Shown piece by piece: positions 6,541 to 13,621 of a DNA stretch of 18,352 bases (position 1 is its first letter; each line of letters starts with the position of its first letter). The stretch spans positions 1 to 18,352 of the forward strand of contig JACIWY010000024.1 of the NCBI GenBank assembly GCA_014360745.1, written 5' to 3'. The translations under genes and the position numbers were made by a program. The notes below the pieces were generated by a model. That model was not told where the DNA came from. It saw only the letters and a program-made list of their open reading frames with translations, and made no database searches. This DNA comes from Chloroflexota bacterium (GTDB lineage Bacteria; Chloroflexota; Anaerolineae; UBA1429).

Positions 6541-7575
6541 TCATACGCCCCGTTGCCACAACAACTTGTCGGTGAGCTGGGCATTGATGGCCAGGCCCCG
6601 TGCGGGAAGCGAGCGACGTATTAACTCCAGCTCCGCCCACGTCATCTCCCCCGTCACCAGCAAGCTCTTGGCCTCCAGGATGGCCGCAAAAGTGGGCAAC
6701 AACTCTTCCACCGTCGGGGCGTTGGCGTAGCGATCCAGGGTGACCGAAATGGCGTTCAGCTCCTCCGTCTCCAACAGCGCCGGATGGATATGCAAAGTGC
6801 CGGCCGAGTGCAGATCCAAAATGGAATATTCAAACGCCCGCATAATGGTGCGATCATGAGGCAGGATCTGTTCGCGGTACATGCGCGGCGAGAGCTGGCT
6901 AGAAGAGTCGGACTGGAAACGAATCACCGAGCCGGGCGCCCACAAACCATAAGCCCAACAGACCCAGCCACCCTCCAAGGGTGGGATGCGCGCGTATTGT
7001 GCCCTGGCCACTTGGATGAACGCCTGGCTAGCGCGGCGGAGAATATCGGCCACATCCTCGGGCGAGTCATACAGCAGCAGCCCCATGCGCTCATCGCCGA
7101 CCAAGGCGGAGAGCATATCGCTCGGCCCACGTTGCAACGTGTGCGTAACAACATAGGTACCATCGTTGGCGTCCACCAGCGCCTGCGTCAACTCCAAGAG
7201 CTTGACGAGCCAAGGATTGTCATCTGTGGGCACGATGCGCTCCCTGCCCTCCAGATTCGGCCCCAGCGCCGGCCGCGGCCACATCGCCTCATCGTTGCCG
7301 GCGTGGATCTCACAGCCGATGATCGCCTCCATCCAGGGGATACGCGAAAAGGCGCACAGGCCGCGCAACAGATCGCCTTGCACCAGGCCCTTGTCGGGGT
7401 TGCGCCGGCCCACCAGGGGGGTGAGTTCCTCCACATCCAGCATATCGGGCGTTACGTCGGTGTTCTCGAATTTGCGTCGCTCGTGGCGCGGAAGGGCGCG
7501 CACCAGCGGCTCATCGGCCTCTTCATGGCGCCAGAAAGCGATGTGCCGGTCGAGCAAAGCGCGTAAATCGGTCAT
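6541..7575 (-). CDS. URO-D-fold protein (uroporphyrinogen decarboxylase superfamily)
   Basis: A 344-residue protein with C-terminal features of the URO-D superfamily, which includes heme-pathway decarboxylases and corrinoid methyltransferases such as MtaA and CmuA. The pattern QSDSSSQLSPRMYREQILPHDRTIM, then LDLHSAGTLHIHPALLE and the late VTGEMTWAEL is typical of the divergent members found in organisms using sugars or methylated compounds; the N-terminal PWMEAIIGCEIHAG also fits. It is not a convincing HemE, because the surroundings hold no heme genes. I start it at ATG 7575, behind GGGAGG; the open frame runs back to 7680 without support. A sigma70-like promoter lies 38-73 bases upstream. 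It leads the operon with the PhnP-like and MFS genes and is divergent from the FGGY kinase. No corrinoid protein or methyltransferase partner is in the window. Confidence 0.78.
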   Translation of the reverse strand: MTDLRALLDRHIAFWRHEEADEPLVRALPRHERRKFENTDVTPDMLDVEELTPLVGRRNPDKGLVQGDLLRGLCAFSRIPWMEAIIGCEIHAGNDEAMWPRPALGPNLEGRERIVPTDDNPWLVKLLELTQALVDANDGTYVVTHTLQRGPSDMLSALVGDERMGLLLYDSPEDVADILRRASQAFIQVARAQYARIPPLEGGWVCWAYGLWAPGSVIRFQSDSSSQLSPRMYREQILPHDRTIMRAFEYSILDLHSAGTLHIHPALLETEELNAISVTLDRYANAPTVEELLPTFAAILEAKSLLVTGEMTWAELELIRRSLPARGLAINAQLTDKLLWQRGV

Positions 7576-7619
7576 GGTCGCCACCTCCCAAGAGCGGAAT
7601 ATCGCCAAACGTCCCGCCG

Positions 7620-7648
7620 ATTCTAGTCCTTTCGGCCAGAGGCGGCAA
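7620..7648 (-). promoter_or_regulatory. Sigma70-like promoter of the URO-D-fold operon
   Basis: On the minus strand, TTGCCG (7643-7648) and TAGAAT (7620-7625) are separated by exactly 17 bases; the match is 4/6 for -35 and 5/6 for -10. Transcription would begin near 7613, giving a leader of about 38 bases with the GGGAGG site. This is a match to consensus only. Confidence 0.5.
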
Positions 7649-7685
7649 GTCAGGTCATCGATACGTTTGTCTTGTCCCATCTGGC

Positions 7686-7714
7686 TTTACATAGCCCTTG
7701 CCTCGCCCTATAAT
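7686..7714 (+). promoter_or_regulatory. Strong sigma70-like promoter of the FGGY kinase
   Basis: TTTACA (7686-7691) and a perfect TATAAT (7709-7714) with 17 bases between them. The predicted start is near 7721, 48 bases before the kinase ATG. It lies about 40 bases from the promoter of the divergent URO-D-fold operon, so a regulator bound between 7649 and 7685 could affect both. Confidence 0.65.
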
Positions 7715-7768
7715 CACCCATCGAACGGCGGTTGAAACCGCACCTACCGGCGCAGAAAGGCGTGCGTC

Positions 7769-9319
7769 ATGGCCCCCAAATCACTTCTCGGCATCGATGT
7801 AGGCGGCACGGCGGTCAAGATTGGCCTGTTCGACCTGGACGGCCGGCTGCTCGGGCTACACCAAGAACAGATTCCGATCCTCTCCCCTCATCCCGGATGG
7901 GCGGAAATCGACCCTGCCCGCTGGCAGGCGGCGGTGCGGGTCGGCGTTCCCCACGTCCTGACACAAGCCAAAGCCTCTCCCGATGACATCGCTGCGCTGG
8001 GTTTGAGCAACATGATCGGCACCGTGGTGCCCGTCGATCGCCATGGGCAGCCCCTGCGCAACGCCATCGCCTACTTTGACACTCGCAGCGCCCGCCAAGC
8101 AGCCTGGATCGTGGGGCAGGTTCCCAACATCCACCAAGTCTCGGCCAATCGGGTAACTTCCGGCAATACCAGCCTCGCCTCGATCCTTTGGCTGCGCGAC
8201 CACGAGCCAACCATCTATGCCATCGCCCATCGCTTTCTGACCACCGGCTCTTTCCTCTTTCGCTGGCTCACCGGCGAAACCCGCATAGATTGGACGACGG
8301 CCAGCTTTGTGGGTCCCTTTGACTATCGAGCCATCGATTGGAGCGTCGAGGTCGCGGAGCGGCTGGGCTTCGACCTTGCTCGCCTGCCCGATGTGCATGC
8401 CCCTCAGAGCCATGCGCCACTTCTGCCCGATGTTGCTCGGGAATTGGGCCTTCCCCGTGGTGTTCCGGTCGCCCTGGGCGGGATCGACGGCGCCATGTCT
8501 TCAGTCGGCGTCGGCGCCATTCACCCCGGCGATGCCTTCGACGTCAGCGGCACTTCGGAGATGATCGCCGTTTGTCTGCCACAGCCGGTATTCAGCCCGG
8601 AGCTGCTGGCTCGTTGGCATGTCGTGCCGGGGGTGTGGGTGCTTATCGGCGCCATTAGCACGCCGGGCGCTGCCCTGCAGTGGTTCCGCGACCAACTCTA
8701 TCGCGCCTCGGGCAAGGGGGGAGAAGGAGCACACGCGGCTATCGATACCGATGACCTGTGGGAAGCCATGACCCGCGAGGCCGCCACATCGCCGCCGGGC
8801 GCCAACGGGGTGATCTTTTTGCCGCATATGATGGGAGAGCGGGCCCCCATTTGGGATCCGGATGCGCGAGGTGTGTTCTTTGGCTTGACGCTTGGCACCA
8901 CCCGCGGCGACATGATCCGCGCCATCATGGAAGGCGCCGCTTACGCCATGCGCCATCTCATCGAGCTGATCGAGATTCGCAGCGGCGTGCCCGTGCGCCA
9001 TGCCGTGACGATCGGTGGCGCTGCGCGCAATCCGCTCTGGCGCCAGATCAAGGCCGATGTCTGGAACGTTGCGCTATCTCTGCCCACCGTCCACGAGGCC
9101 ACCGTCCTGGGCGCGGCCATGACCGCCGGCGTAGCTGCCGGGCTTTACGCCGATTATGGCGAGGCCGTTCGTCGCGCCGTCCCCCCGCCACAAGAAACGC
9201 TCATCCCAGATCCGGCCCGTCATCGCCTGTACGATCGCCCTTACCAGATTTACCGACGGCTCTATCCGGCCCTGGCCGAGATTATGCATCTGGCCGCACA
9301 AGGGCCCTCGTCAGCCTAA
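7769..9319 (+). CDS. FGGY-family carbohydrate kinase (xylulokinase-like)
   Basis: A 516-residue ATP-dependent sugar kinase of the FGGY family, closest in look to xylulokinases. The first phosphate loop is GIDVGGTAVKIGLFDLDG at 8-25, followed by the substrate-pocket GWAEIDPARW at 43-52. The usual VWMDxR stretch reads AYFDTR here. GGIDGA around Asp240 holds the probable catalytic base, with DVSGTSEMI at 258-266 and the late nucleotide-binding IGGAARNPLWRQIKAD at 415-430. The ATG at 7769 has AAAGG upstream and a strong promoter. It is a single-gene transcription unit; the stop is fused to a perfect TAAGGAGGTGA and then a hairpin. The exact sugar (xylulose, ribulose, a polyol or another) cannot be assigned, and no isomerase is adjacent. 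Confidence 0.88.
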   Translation: MAPKSLLGIDVGGTAVKIGLFDLDGRLLGLHQEQIPILSPHPGWAEIDPARWQAAVRVGVPHVLTQAKASPDDIAALGLSNMIGTVVPVDRHGQPLRNAIAYFDTRSARQAAWIVGQVPNIHQVSANRVTSGNTSLASILWLRDHEPTIYAIAHRFLTTGSFLFRWLTGETRIDWTTASFVGPFDYRAIDWSVEVAERLGFDLARLPDVHAPQSHAPLLPDVARELGLPRGVPVALGGIDGAMSSVGVGAIHPGDAFDVSGTSEMIAVCLPQPVFSPELLARWHVVPGVWVLIGAISTPGAALQWFRDQLYRASGKGGEGAHAAIDTDDLWEAMTREAATSPPGANGVIFLPHMMGERAPIWDPDARGVFFGLTLGTTRGDMIRAIMEGAAYAMRHLIELIEIRSGVPVRHAVTIGGAARNPLWRQIKADVWNVALSLPTVHEATVLGAAMTAGVAAGLYADYGEAVRRAVPPPQETLIPDPARHRLYDRPYQIYRRLYPALAEIMHLAAQGPSSA

Positions 9320-9323
9320 GGAG

Positions 9324-9353
9324 GTGACGGGCACTTTCCAAGATGCCCGTCAC
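9324..9353 (+). terminator. Hairpin terminator after the FGGY kinase
   Basis: GTGACGGGCA (9324-9333) and TGCCCGTCAC (9344-9353) form a perfect 10-bp stem with a 10-base loop, starting five bases after the kinase stop. TAATATTTTC follows at 9360-9369, so it works best in the plus direction. The minus-strand cbiO gene ends 37 bases to the right and could share it. Confidence 0.6.
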
Positions 9354-9389
9354 TTCGGGGTAATATTTTCAGAGTAACCGCCGCGCGGC

Positions 9390-10088
9390 CTACCAGAGTT
9401 TGACTTGGAACAGATCGTCCATCTGCTCATCGGCGAACTCGCTCACCACACGCCCGCCAACAAGCAGGATGGCCCGCCGGCATACCCGCCGCACAAAATC
9501 GAGATCATGCGAGGCGATGAGCATCGCCTGAGGAAGCTCGACGAGCAACTCGATCAGCGCGCGCCGCGCCTGGGGATCCAAACCCGCCGAAGGTTCATCC
9601 AGGGCCAGGATCTCCGGCGACATGGATAGCACGGTGGCAATGGCCACGCGCTTCTTTTCGCCCAAGCTCAAATGATGGGGCATACGATCCGCATACGACC
9701 ACATCCCTACCTGGCGCAACGCACGTTCGACGCGCCGACGAATCTCATCCTCCTCCAGCCCCATGTACAGCGGCCCGAAGGCCACATCATCGAACACCGT
9801 GGGGCTAAAGAGCTGGTCGTCGGGGTTCTGGAATACCAACCCCACTCGAGCCCGGATGCGCCGCACACTCTCCTCATTGACTTCCATGCCAGCGACACGC
9901 ACCGTACCCCGCCCGCGATAGATACCGTTGAGGTGTAGCAATAGCGTCGACTTGCCCGCCCCGTTCGGCCCGATAAGGGCCACCTTCTCGCCGGCGCCTA
10001 AGGCCAGCGTGACGCCATTAAGCGCCGCCGTCCCATCGGGGTAGGTATAGTGGAGATCAGTCACCTGCACAAGGTATCCGTCGGCCAT
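9390..10088 (-). CDS. cbiO: ECF transporter ATPase, cobalt/nickel (CbiO)
   Basis: The 232-residue ATP-binding subunit of an energy-coupling-factor importer. Walker A is GPNGAGKST at 40-48, the Q-loop lies in GLVFQNPDDQLFSPTV, the signature is LSLGEKKR at 140-147, and Walker B is EILALDEPSAGLD. The switch histidine is His194 in IASHDLDF. The QNPDDQ stretch and FGPLYMG are typical of CbiO/EcfA. I start at ATG 10088, 7 bases after the cbiQ stop and with AGGCGAGG upstream; the open frame to 10190 only overlaps cbiQ. At 232 residues it is shorter than many CbiO proteins, the C-terminal extension being almost absent. It is the last gene of the CbiM-PDGLE-CbiQ-CbiO operon and acts as a dimer at the inner face of the membrane. 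Only one ATPase is present, as expected for Ni/Co systems. Confidence 0.9.
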   Translation of the reverse strand: MADGYLVQVTDLHYTYPDGTAALNGVTLALGAGEKVALIGPNGAGKSTLLLHLNGIYRGRGTVRVAGMEVNEESVRRIRARVGLVFQNPDDQLFSPTVFDDVAFGPLYMGLEEDEIRRRVERALRQVGMWSYADRMPHHLSLGEKKRVAIATVLSMSPEILALDEPSAGLDPQARRALIELLVELPQAMLIASHDLDFVRRVCRRAILLVGGRVVSEFADEQMDDLFQVKLW

Positions 10089-10095
10089 GCCTCGC

Positions 10096-10896
10096 CTACC
10101 AAGCCACGTTTGCCAGCGCCGCTGCAGCGACCAACAACACGGCCACCGTGGAGGCCACGCCGAGCTCGCGCCGCGCCAGCCTATTCTCATGCAGCACGCG
10201 GATCTCCCCGCTAAAGCCTCGCGCCAACATGGCGTTGTAAATGCGCTCGCTGCGCTCGTAGGTGCGCAAAAAGAGCGTCCCTATCATGTTCCCCGTCACC
10301 TGGGCGCGCCACCACAGGCTGCGGCCGGCCCGCCCGCCTTCGGGCTCGGCGCTGCGCGCCTCCCGCGCCGTCATCAATCGGCGCGTCTCATCGACCAACA
10401 CAAACAAATAGCGATACATCATGGCAATGACCGAGGTCAATACCAAAGGCACGCCGAATGAACGCATGGCGCGCACAAGCGCGGTAAAATGCGTGGTAAA
10501 GATCAAGGTCACGCTCACCAGCACCGAGAGCCAGGCCTTGAGCAAGATATTGGCGAAACGCAACAACCCCACATCGGTCATGGTCACAGGTAGGCCGAGC
10601 ATGTCCAGTTTGACCAAGGGCTCGCCATCGCGCACAAAAGGCAAGCCCGCTGCCGCCATGAACACAAAGGGCAGCGCCAGCGCCGAACGCCCAACAACGC
10701 GCAGCGGCGAAAGGCGCGCCAGCAAGATGGCCGCCAAGATCAAGCCCAAATAGCCGACATGCACGGGCCAGGCAGCCACCGGCGTCACCTGGATCGCTAA
10801 AATAAGCAGCAAAGCGAGCGCCAGCTTGACCCGCGCATCGCTGCGATGGATCAAGCTTGCGCTTTCGCGATAAGGATCTAACAAGTCGAGCGCCAT
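10096..10896 (-). CDS. cbiQ: ECF transporter transmembrane subunit (CbiQ)
   Basis: A 266-residue T-component coupling CbiO to the metal-binding CbiM. It opens with MALDLLDPYRESASLIHRSD, typical of CbiQ, and has about five to six membrane helices in the first 150 residues and one at the C-terminus. The coupling motif YNAMLARGFSG near residues 227-237 holds the Ala-Arg-Gly that contacts the ATPase; the preceding RTYERSERIYNAM is also typical. I use ATG 10896 because family members begin there. A TTG at 10929, overlapping the PDGLE stop as TTGA, is a possible longer start but has no good ribosome-binding site. The cbiO gene follows after 7 bases. Confidence 0.9.
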   Translation of the reverse strand: MALDLLDPYRESASLIHRSDARVKLALALLLILAIQVTPVAAWPVHVGYLGLILAAILLARLSPLRVVGRSALALPFVFMAAAGLPFVRDGEPLVKLDMLGLPVTMTDVGLLRFANILLKAWLSVLVSVTLIFTTHFTALVRAMRSFGVPLVLTSVIAMMYRYLFVLVDETRRLMTAREARSAEPEGGRAGRSLWWRAQVTGNMIGTLFLRTYERSERIYNAMLARGFSGEIRVLHENRLARRELGVASTVAVLLVAAAALANVAW

Positions 10897-10925
10897 CGCC
10901 CCTCTTTCAACCGGATACTCGCAGG

Positions 10926-11210
10926 TCAAGAAGTGCTACGCCTGGCCAACAGCCGCCCTAACCCGAACACGAGCCCGAACATGATGAGCGTGCCCACCAC
11001 ACCGGCCAGGATCGTCGCCAGGCTTTCGTTCTCCACACCGGGGAACACATAATCGGGAATCAGCCGATACCAGGCATCCTGGGCCTTTTCCAAAAAGCCC
11101 TTGTCCTCGGCGACCCTTTCCAGCCCATCGGGATGCGAAGAGGCCAACGGAGATAGCAGAGCCACCAGCAGGGCCAAACCCAGCCCGATCCAGATCCAGC
11201 GAGCGTTCAT
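10926..11210 (-). CDS. PDGLE-domain membrane protein (CbiN-like)
   Basis: A 94-residue small subunit found in many Ni/Co ECF transporters in place of CbiN. It has an N-terminal membrane helix (WIWIGLGLALLVALLSPLAS), then the name-giving motif in SSHPDGLERVAEDKGF, an external loop with YVFPGVENE, and a second helix GVVGTLIMFGLVFGLGRLLA. Its ATG overlaps the cbiM stop as ATGA, so translation is coupled. The protein probably docks on CbiM at the outer face of the membrane and is needed for metal uptake, as shown for CbiN; for PDGLE proteins this is by analogy. The longer open frame to 11507 is a shadow of cbiM. Confidence 0.88.
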   Translation of the reverse strand: MNARWIWIGLGLALLVALLSPLASSHPDGLERVAEDKGFLEKAQDAWYRLIPDYVFPGVENESLATILAGVVGTLIMFGLVFGLGRLLARRSTS

Positions 11211-11860
11211 GAGGCACCTCCCACCGCAAGCGCGTTCAGTTCCAAGAGATCCTTGCGCGTAGCAGCCAAAAAGCCCAACACCGCCACCGTGATCAGCGCC
11301 TCGCCGATGCCGATGGCCATATGCACCAGCCCCATGGCCGTCACCACCACGCCCAGCGGCGCCATGCCCGAGACGGCCAACTCTATCGAGGCGGCCAGCG
11401 CAGCCAGCACCACCGAAGCCCAGGCAGAAACGGCACCCCCAATCCACACCGCACGCTCGCCCGAGAACGCCCGGCGGATTAGAACATAAAGCCCATAGGC
11501 GCTCCACACACCGATGACCGCCATGTTCAATACGTTGGCCCCCAAAGCGACCAAGCCTCCGTCTTGAAAGACAAAAGCCTGCACGGCCAGCACCGCCGTG
11601 ATGACCAACGTCCCTGCCCAGGGGCCCAACAAAATGGCGGCCAGCGCCCCACCCAACAAATGCCCTGAGGTGCCGCCCGCCACCTTAAAGTTGATCATCT
11701 GCGCGGCAAAGATAAAAGCTGCCATCACCCCCATCAGCGGCACCTCACGCTCGCGCAGCGCCTTGTTGGTGCGCTTGACCGCATAGGCCACCGCCCCCGC
11801 TGAGGCGATATAGGTGACCGCCGCCGTGCCCGCATTGACAAACCCATCCGGTATGTGCAT
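11207..11860 (-). CDS. cbiM: ECF substrate-binding subunit for nickel/cobalt (CbiM)
   Basis: The 217-residue S-component that binds the metal in the membrane. It begins MHIPDGF; in this family the free amino group, His2 and a further conserved His coordinate Ni(II) or Co(II). GFVNAG, then AAFIFAAQMINFKVAGGTSGHLLGGALAAILLGPWAG, then QAFVFQDGGLVALGANVLNMAVIGV are family blocks, and the second metal-ligand His is probably that in GTSGHLLGG. About six to seven helices. The ATG has AGGAGG upstream. It leads the operon with the PDGLE, cbiQ and cbiO genes. Whether nickel or cobalt is carried cannot be told; no B12 synthesis, hydrogenase or urease gene is in view. A candidate promoter and operator lie upstream, and no cobalamin riboswitch is seen. 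Confidence 0.92.
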   Translation of the reverse strand: MHIPDGFVNAGTAAVTYIASAGAVAYAVKRTNKALREREVPLMGVMAAFIFAAQMINFKVAGGTSGHLLGGALAAILLGPWAGTLVITAVLAVQAFVFQDGGLVALGANVLNMAVIGVWSAYGLYVLIRRAFSGERAVWIGGAVSAWASVVLAALAASIELAVSGMAPLGVVVTAMGLVHMAIGIGEALITVAVLGFLAATRKDLLELNALAVGGAS

Positions 11861-11895
11861 CGCCTTTCCTCCTGTTCCTTATTCACGATCTCTTA

Positions 11896-11911
11896 TTGCC
11901 AATAATTGCAA
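11896..11911. promoter_or_regulatory. Candidate metal-regulator operator upstream of cbiM
   Basis: A 16-base imperfect inverted repeat, TTGC-N8-GCAA, in AT-rich DNA between the candidate cbiM -10 box and the gene, covering about +2 to +17 of the predicted transcript. It resembles the Fur-family nickel regulator Nur box (TTGC-N9-GCAA, from knowledge of Streptomyces), but its spacer is one base shorter. The position suits repression; the assignment is inference. Confidence 0.3.
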
Positions 11912-11919
11912 CAACTGCC

Positions 11920-11947
11920 AGTATACGCGGAACGCTTGGAAAGGCAA
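11920..11947 (-). promoter_or_regulatory. Candidate promoter of the cbiM operon
   Basis: On the minus strand, TTGCCT (11942-11947) and TATACT (11920-11925) are 16 bases apart. The -10 matches 5/6 and the -35 matches 4/6. The -35 and spacer lie inside direct-repeat copy 1, and the -10 spans the repeat's left edge, so the repeat insertion or duplication may have shaped this promoter. Confidence 0.4.
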
Positions 11948-11998
11948 AAGGGCGATCCCCCGCCGGCCCGGCGTCAACCGGCGCGGTACACGCTTAGC
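11925..11998. repeat. 74-bp direct repeat, copy 1
   Basis: Identical to 12094-12167 except for three substitutions near its left end. On the minus strand it holds the last seven codons and stop of the DUF362 gene in duplicate, followed by a GC-rich stretch and TTTTGCCTTT, which may act as a terminator. Here it is detached from any gene body and carries the -35 of the candidate cbiM promoter. Confidence 0.9.
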
Positions 11999-12031
11999 GG
12001 TCCTCTCGCCAAGTAGACGGGATAACTTCGT

Positions 12032-12064
12032 ATGGACTGCTGAAGCCTTGCTTCAGCAGTCCAT
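12032..12064. repeat. 15-bp perfect palindromic stem between the direct repeats
   Basis: ATGGACTGCTGAAGC (12032-12046) and its exact reverse complement (12050-12064) are separated by three bases. The stem is very stable in either strand's RNA. It lies in the 95-base segment between the two 74-bp repeats. It could be a REP-like element or a terminator; there is no adjoining T-run. Confidence 0.8.
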
Positions 12065-12093
12065 GATCCAGCAACCTGCGGGAGGGTAGGCTG

Positions 12094-12167
12094 ACGCGGA
12101 ATGCCCGGAAAGGCAAAAGGGCGATCCCCCGCCGGCCCGGCGTCAACCGGCGCGGTACACGCTTAGC
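12094..12167. repeat. 74-bp direct repeat, copy 2
   Basis: Matches copy 1 at 71 of 74 positions, offset by 169 bases. Its right end encodes the C-terminal LSVYRAG of the DUF362 protein and the TGA at 12143-12145. The rest is the 3' flank of that gene, with a CGCCGG/CCGGCG inverted repeat and a TTTT tract on the minus strand. Confidence 0.9.
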
Positions 12168-13477
12168 AAACCCTCCGGCAACAGGTAATAGTGCCGCCAA
12201 GCACCATCGACCGGATAGGCCAACCCCAGCCGCAGCAATGTGCGCGCCGCCGGCGCATAGTGCAGCGACTCGCCGCCCCCAAAGTACTCGCTCAGCGCGT
12301 TCCGAATGGCCACCAGGTCGCCGGAGGTGCCGCCCCGCTCGATGATCAACTCCAACAACTTGCGCGGATGCTCCCCCAATTGAGCGAGCGCCTCGCGATA
12401 ATAATCCGGCGCGGCGATCCGTTCTTTCAACAGAGCCAACAGGTCCCCTCGCTCCGAGGGAGGTGGGCTCTGGGGCAACAGGCCATGCAATTGCATCCCG
12501 CGCACCATCTGTTGCAGCTCACCGGTGGAAAGCAGGTTCAAGCAATAATCCAGGGGCATCTCTAACACGTTATCGCGCAGCCGCTCCAGGCGAAAGGCGC
12601 ACTCCTCGAGCGGAGAACCCACCACCTCGATGTCTTCTAAATTGCATGGCCCCAGCCCATGCTCATGGCAAAGGGTAAAGGTCGGGTAGTTGCGGGCATC
12701 ATAGCCGGCCAGAGCCATGCCCACCGTATCGATCGCCACCGGGTTGGTGCCCACGATCAGGGTATCGAGGCGGATCCAGTTCCCGCCACCATCCCCGCCC
12801 TCCAGGGCGTCGATAATGCCCAGATGGGTGGGCACGGCGCAGTTGATGGCGCATACCGATTGGGCCACCGAGGGGCTATGGATACCCGGCTCCTCCCCCA
12901 CCTCGCCCGGCAGCGCAAAGAAGGGGTGTTCGCGAACGATCTCACGCGAGTGTTTATTGTGGCCGTAATAGCGCGCGCCGTACAGGCCAAAAAAGTTTTT
13001 TAAACAGAGCGACATGGGGCTCCCGCCCCATAGCTTGAACACCGGCAGCGAGATGATCACCTCGCTATCGGCCACGACGCGTGGAACCATGACATGGTCA
13101 CGGCCCAGGTCGGCGGGGACGGGTACGCGCACTCCTTCCTCCACGTTGAGATCGACCAGACGAGCGCCATAGCGCGCGGCAATACGATAAAGCCCTTCCA
13201 GACGATAGCAGTAGCTGGTATAATAGTCGCCCGAGCTTTCGGCAATGACGATCTGCGCCGGCGAACGGGCGGCCACCGCCCGCGTCACCGCCTCCACCAC
13301 CTCCGGATGGGTAATGCCCCGGTCGGTGGGCACAATGGTATAATTGGGCTTGATCAACACCCGGCTACCGGCGGGCGCGATGCGCTCCAGCCCGCCGATG
13401 AGCTCCAGGCCGTGTTCCAGCGCTTCGTCCAGCCGTTGCTCTTGCACTTTGGTGATGGCGACACGCTCCTTTGGCAT
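12143..13477 (-). CDS. DUF362-domain protein with HTH-like C-terminal tail
   Basis: A 444-residue protein whose first 270 residues belong to DUF362. Visible blocks are VLIKPNYTIVPTDRGITHPEVVEAV near residues 40-64, VADSEVIISLPVFKLW, the CLKNFFGLYG stretch, IIDALEGGDGGGNW, and GTNPVAIDTVGMALAGYD. Family members are often fused to 4Fe-4S ferredoxin domains, but none is seen here; the cysteines are scattered. Residues about 370-444 instead look like a winged helix (KLLELIIERGG, then ARTLLRLGLAYPVDGAWRHYYL). The function of DUF362 is not established. The start has GGGAGG at good spacing, and a promoter match lies upstream. The last seven residues are encoded in direct-repeat copy 2, so the C-terminus may have been changed by that duplication. 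It is divergent from the sulfatase gene. Confidence 0.85.
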   Translation of the reverse strand: MPKERVAITKVQEQRLDEALEHGLELIGGLERIAPAGSRVLIKPNYTIVPTDRGITHPEVVEAVTRAVAARSPAQIVIAESSGDYYTSYCYRLEGLYRIAARYGARLVDLNVEEGVRVPVPADLGRDHVMVPRVVADSEVIISLPVFKLWGGSPMSLCLKNFFGLYGARYYGHNKHSREIVREHPFFALPGEVGEEPGIHSPSVAQSVCAINCAVPTHLGIIDALEGGDGGGNWIRLDTLIVGTNPVAIDTVGMALAGYDARNYPTFTLCHEHGLGPCNLEDIEVVGSPLEECAFRLERLRDNVLEMPLDYCLNLLSTGELQQMVRGMQLHGLLPQSPPPSERGDLLALLKERIAAPDYYREALAQLGEHPRKLLELIIERGGTSGDLVAIRNALSEYFGGGESLHYAPAARTLLRLGLAYPVDGAWRHYYLLPEGLLSVYRAG

Positions 13478-13518
13478 GGAGAGCCTCCCTGGTGATAAGA
13501 CATGGGTACATTGGGTTC

Positions 13519-13547
13519 ATGATAGCAGGGGATATGCGGAGCGACAA
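13519..13547 (-). promoter_or_regulatory. Sigma70-like promoter of the DUF362 gene
   Basis: On the minus strand, TTGTCG (13542-13547) and TATCAT (13519-13524) are 17 bases apart, matching 4/6 and 5/6 of consensus. Transcription would begin near 13512, about 35 bases before the ATG. I found no equally good promoter for the divergent plus-strand gene. Confidence 0.5.
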
Positions 13548-13621
13548 ACGCGCAAACCCTTTCACTCAATATTCGTCTCTATGTTAACGACGCTTCTAGC
13601 AAACATTCTCAGGAGGAAGCG

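Noticed and set aside
6784..7566. Plus-strand open frame of 260 codons opposite the URO-D-fold gene
   Set aside because: Arg/His/Gln-rich composition typical of antisense frames; the minus-strand product is a recognisable family with its own ribosome-binding site and promoter.
11861..11924. Cobalamin or NiCo riboswitch before cbiM
   Set aside because: The interval to the predicted start is only about 50-65 bases, AT-rich and without B12-box or NiCo aptamer features.
12022..12033. ATAACTTCGTAT, matching 12 of 13 bases of a loxP arm
   Set aside because: There is no opposing arm at the required 8-base spacing; the right side is taken by a different palindrome. A chance match is the simplest reading, though vector contamination could be checked.
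11994..12200. Small minus-strand open frame across the repeat region
   Set aside because: It crosses the end of the DUF362 gene in another frame and depends on repeat sequence; no ribosome-binding site or family resemblance.
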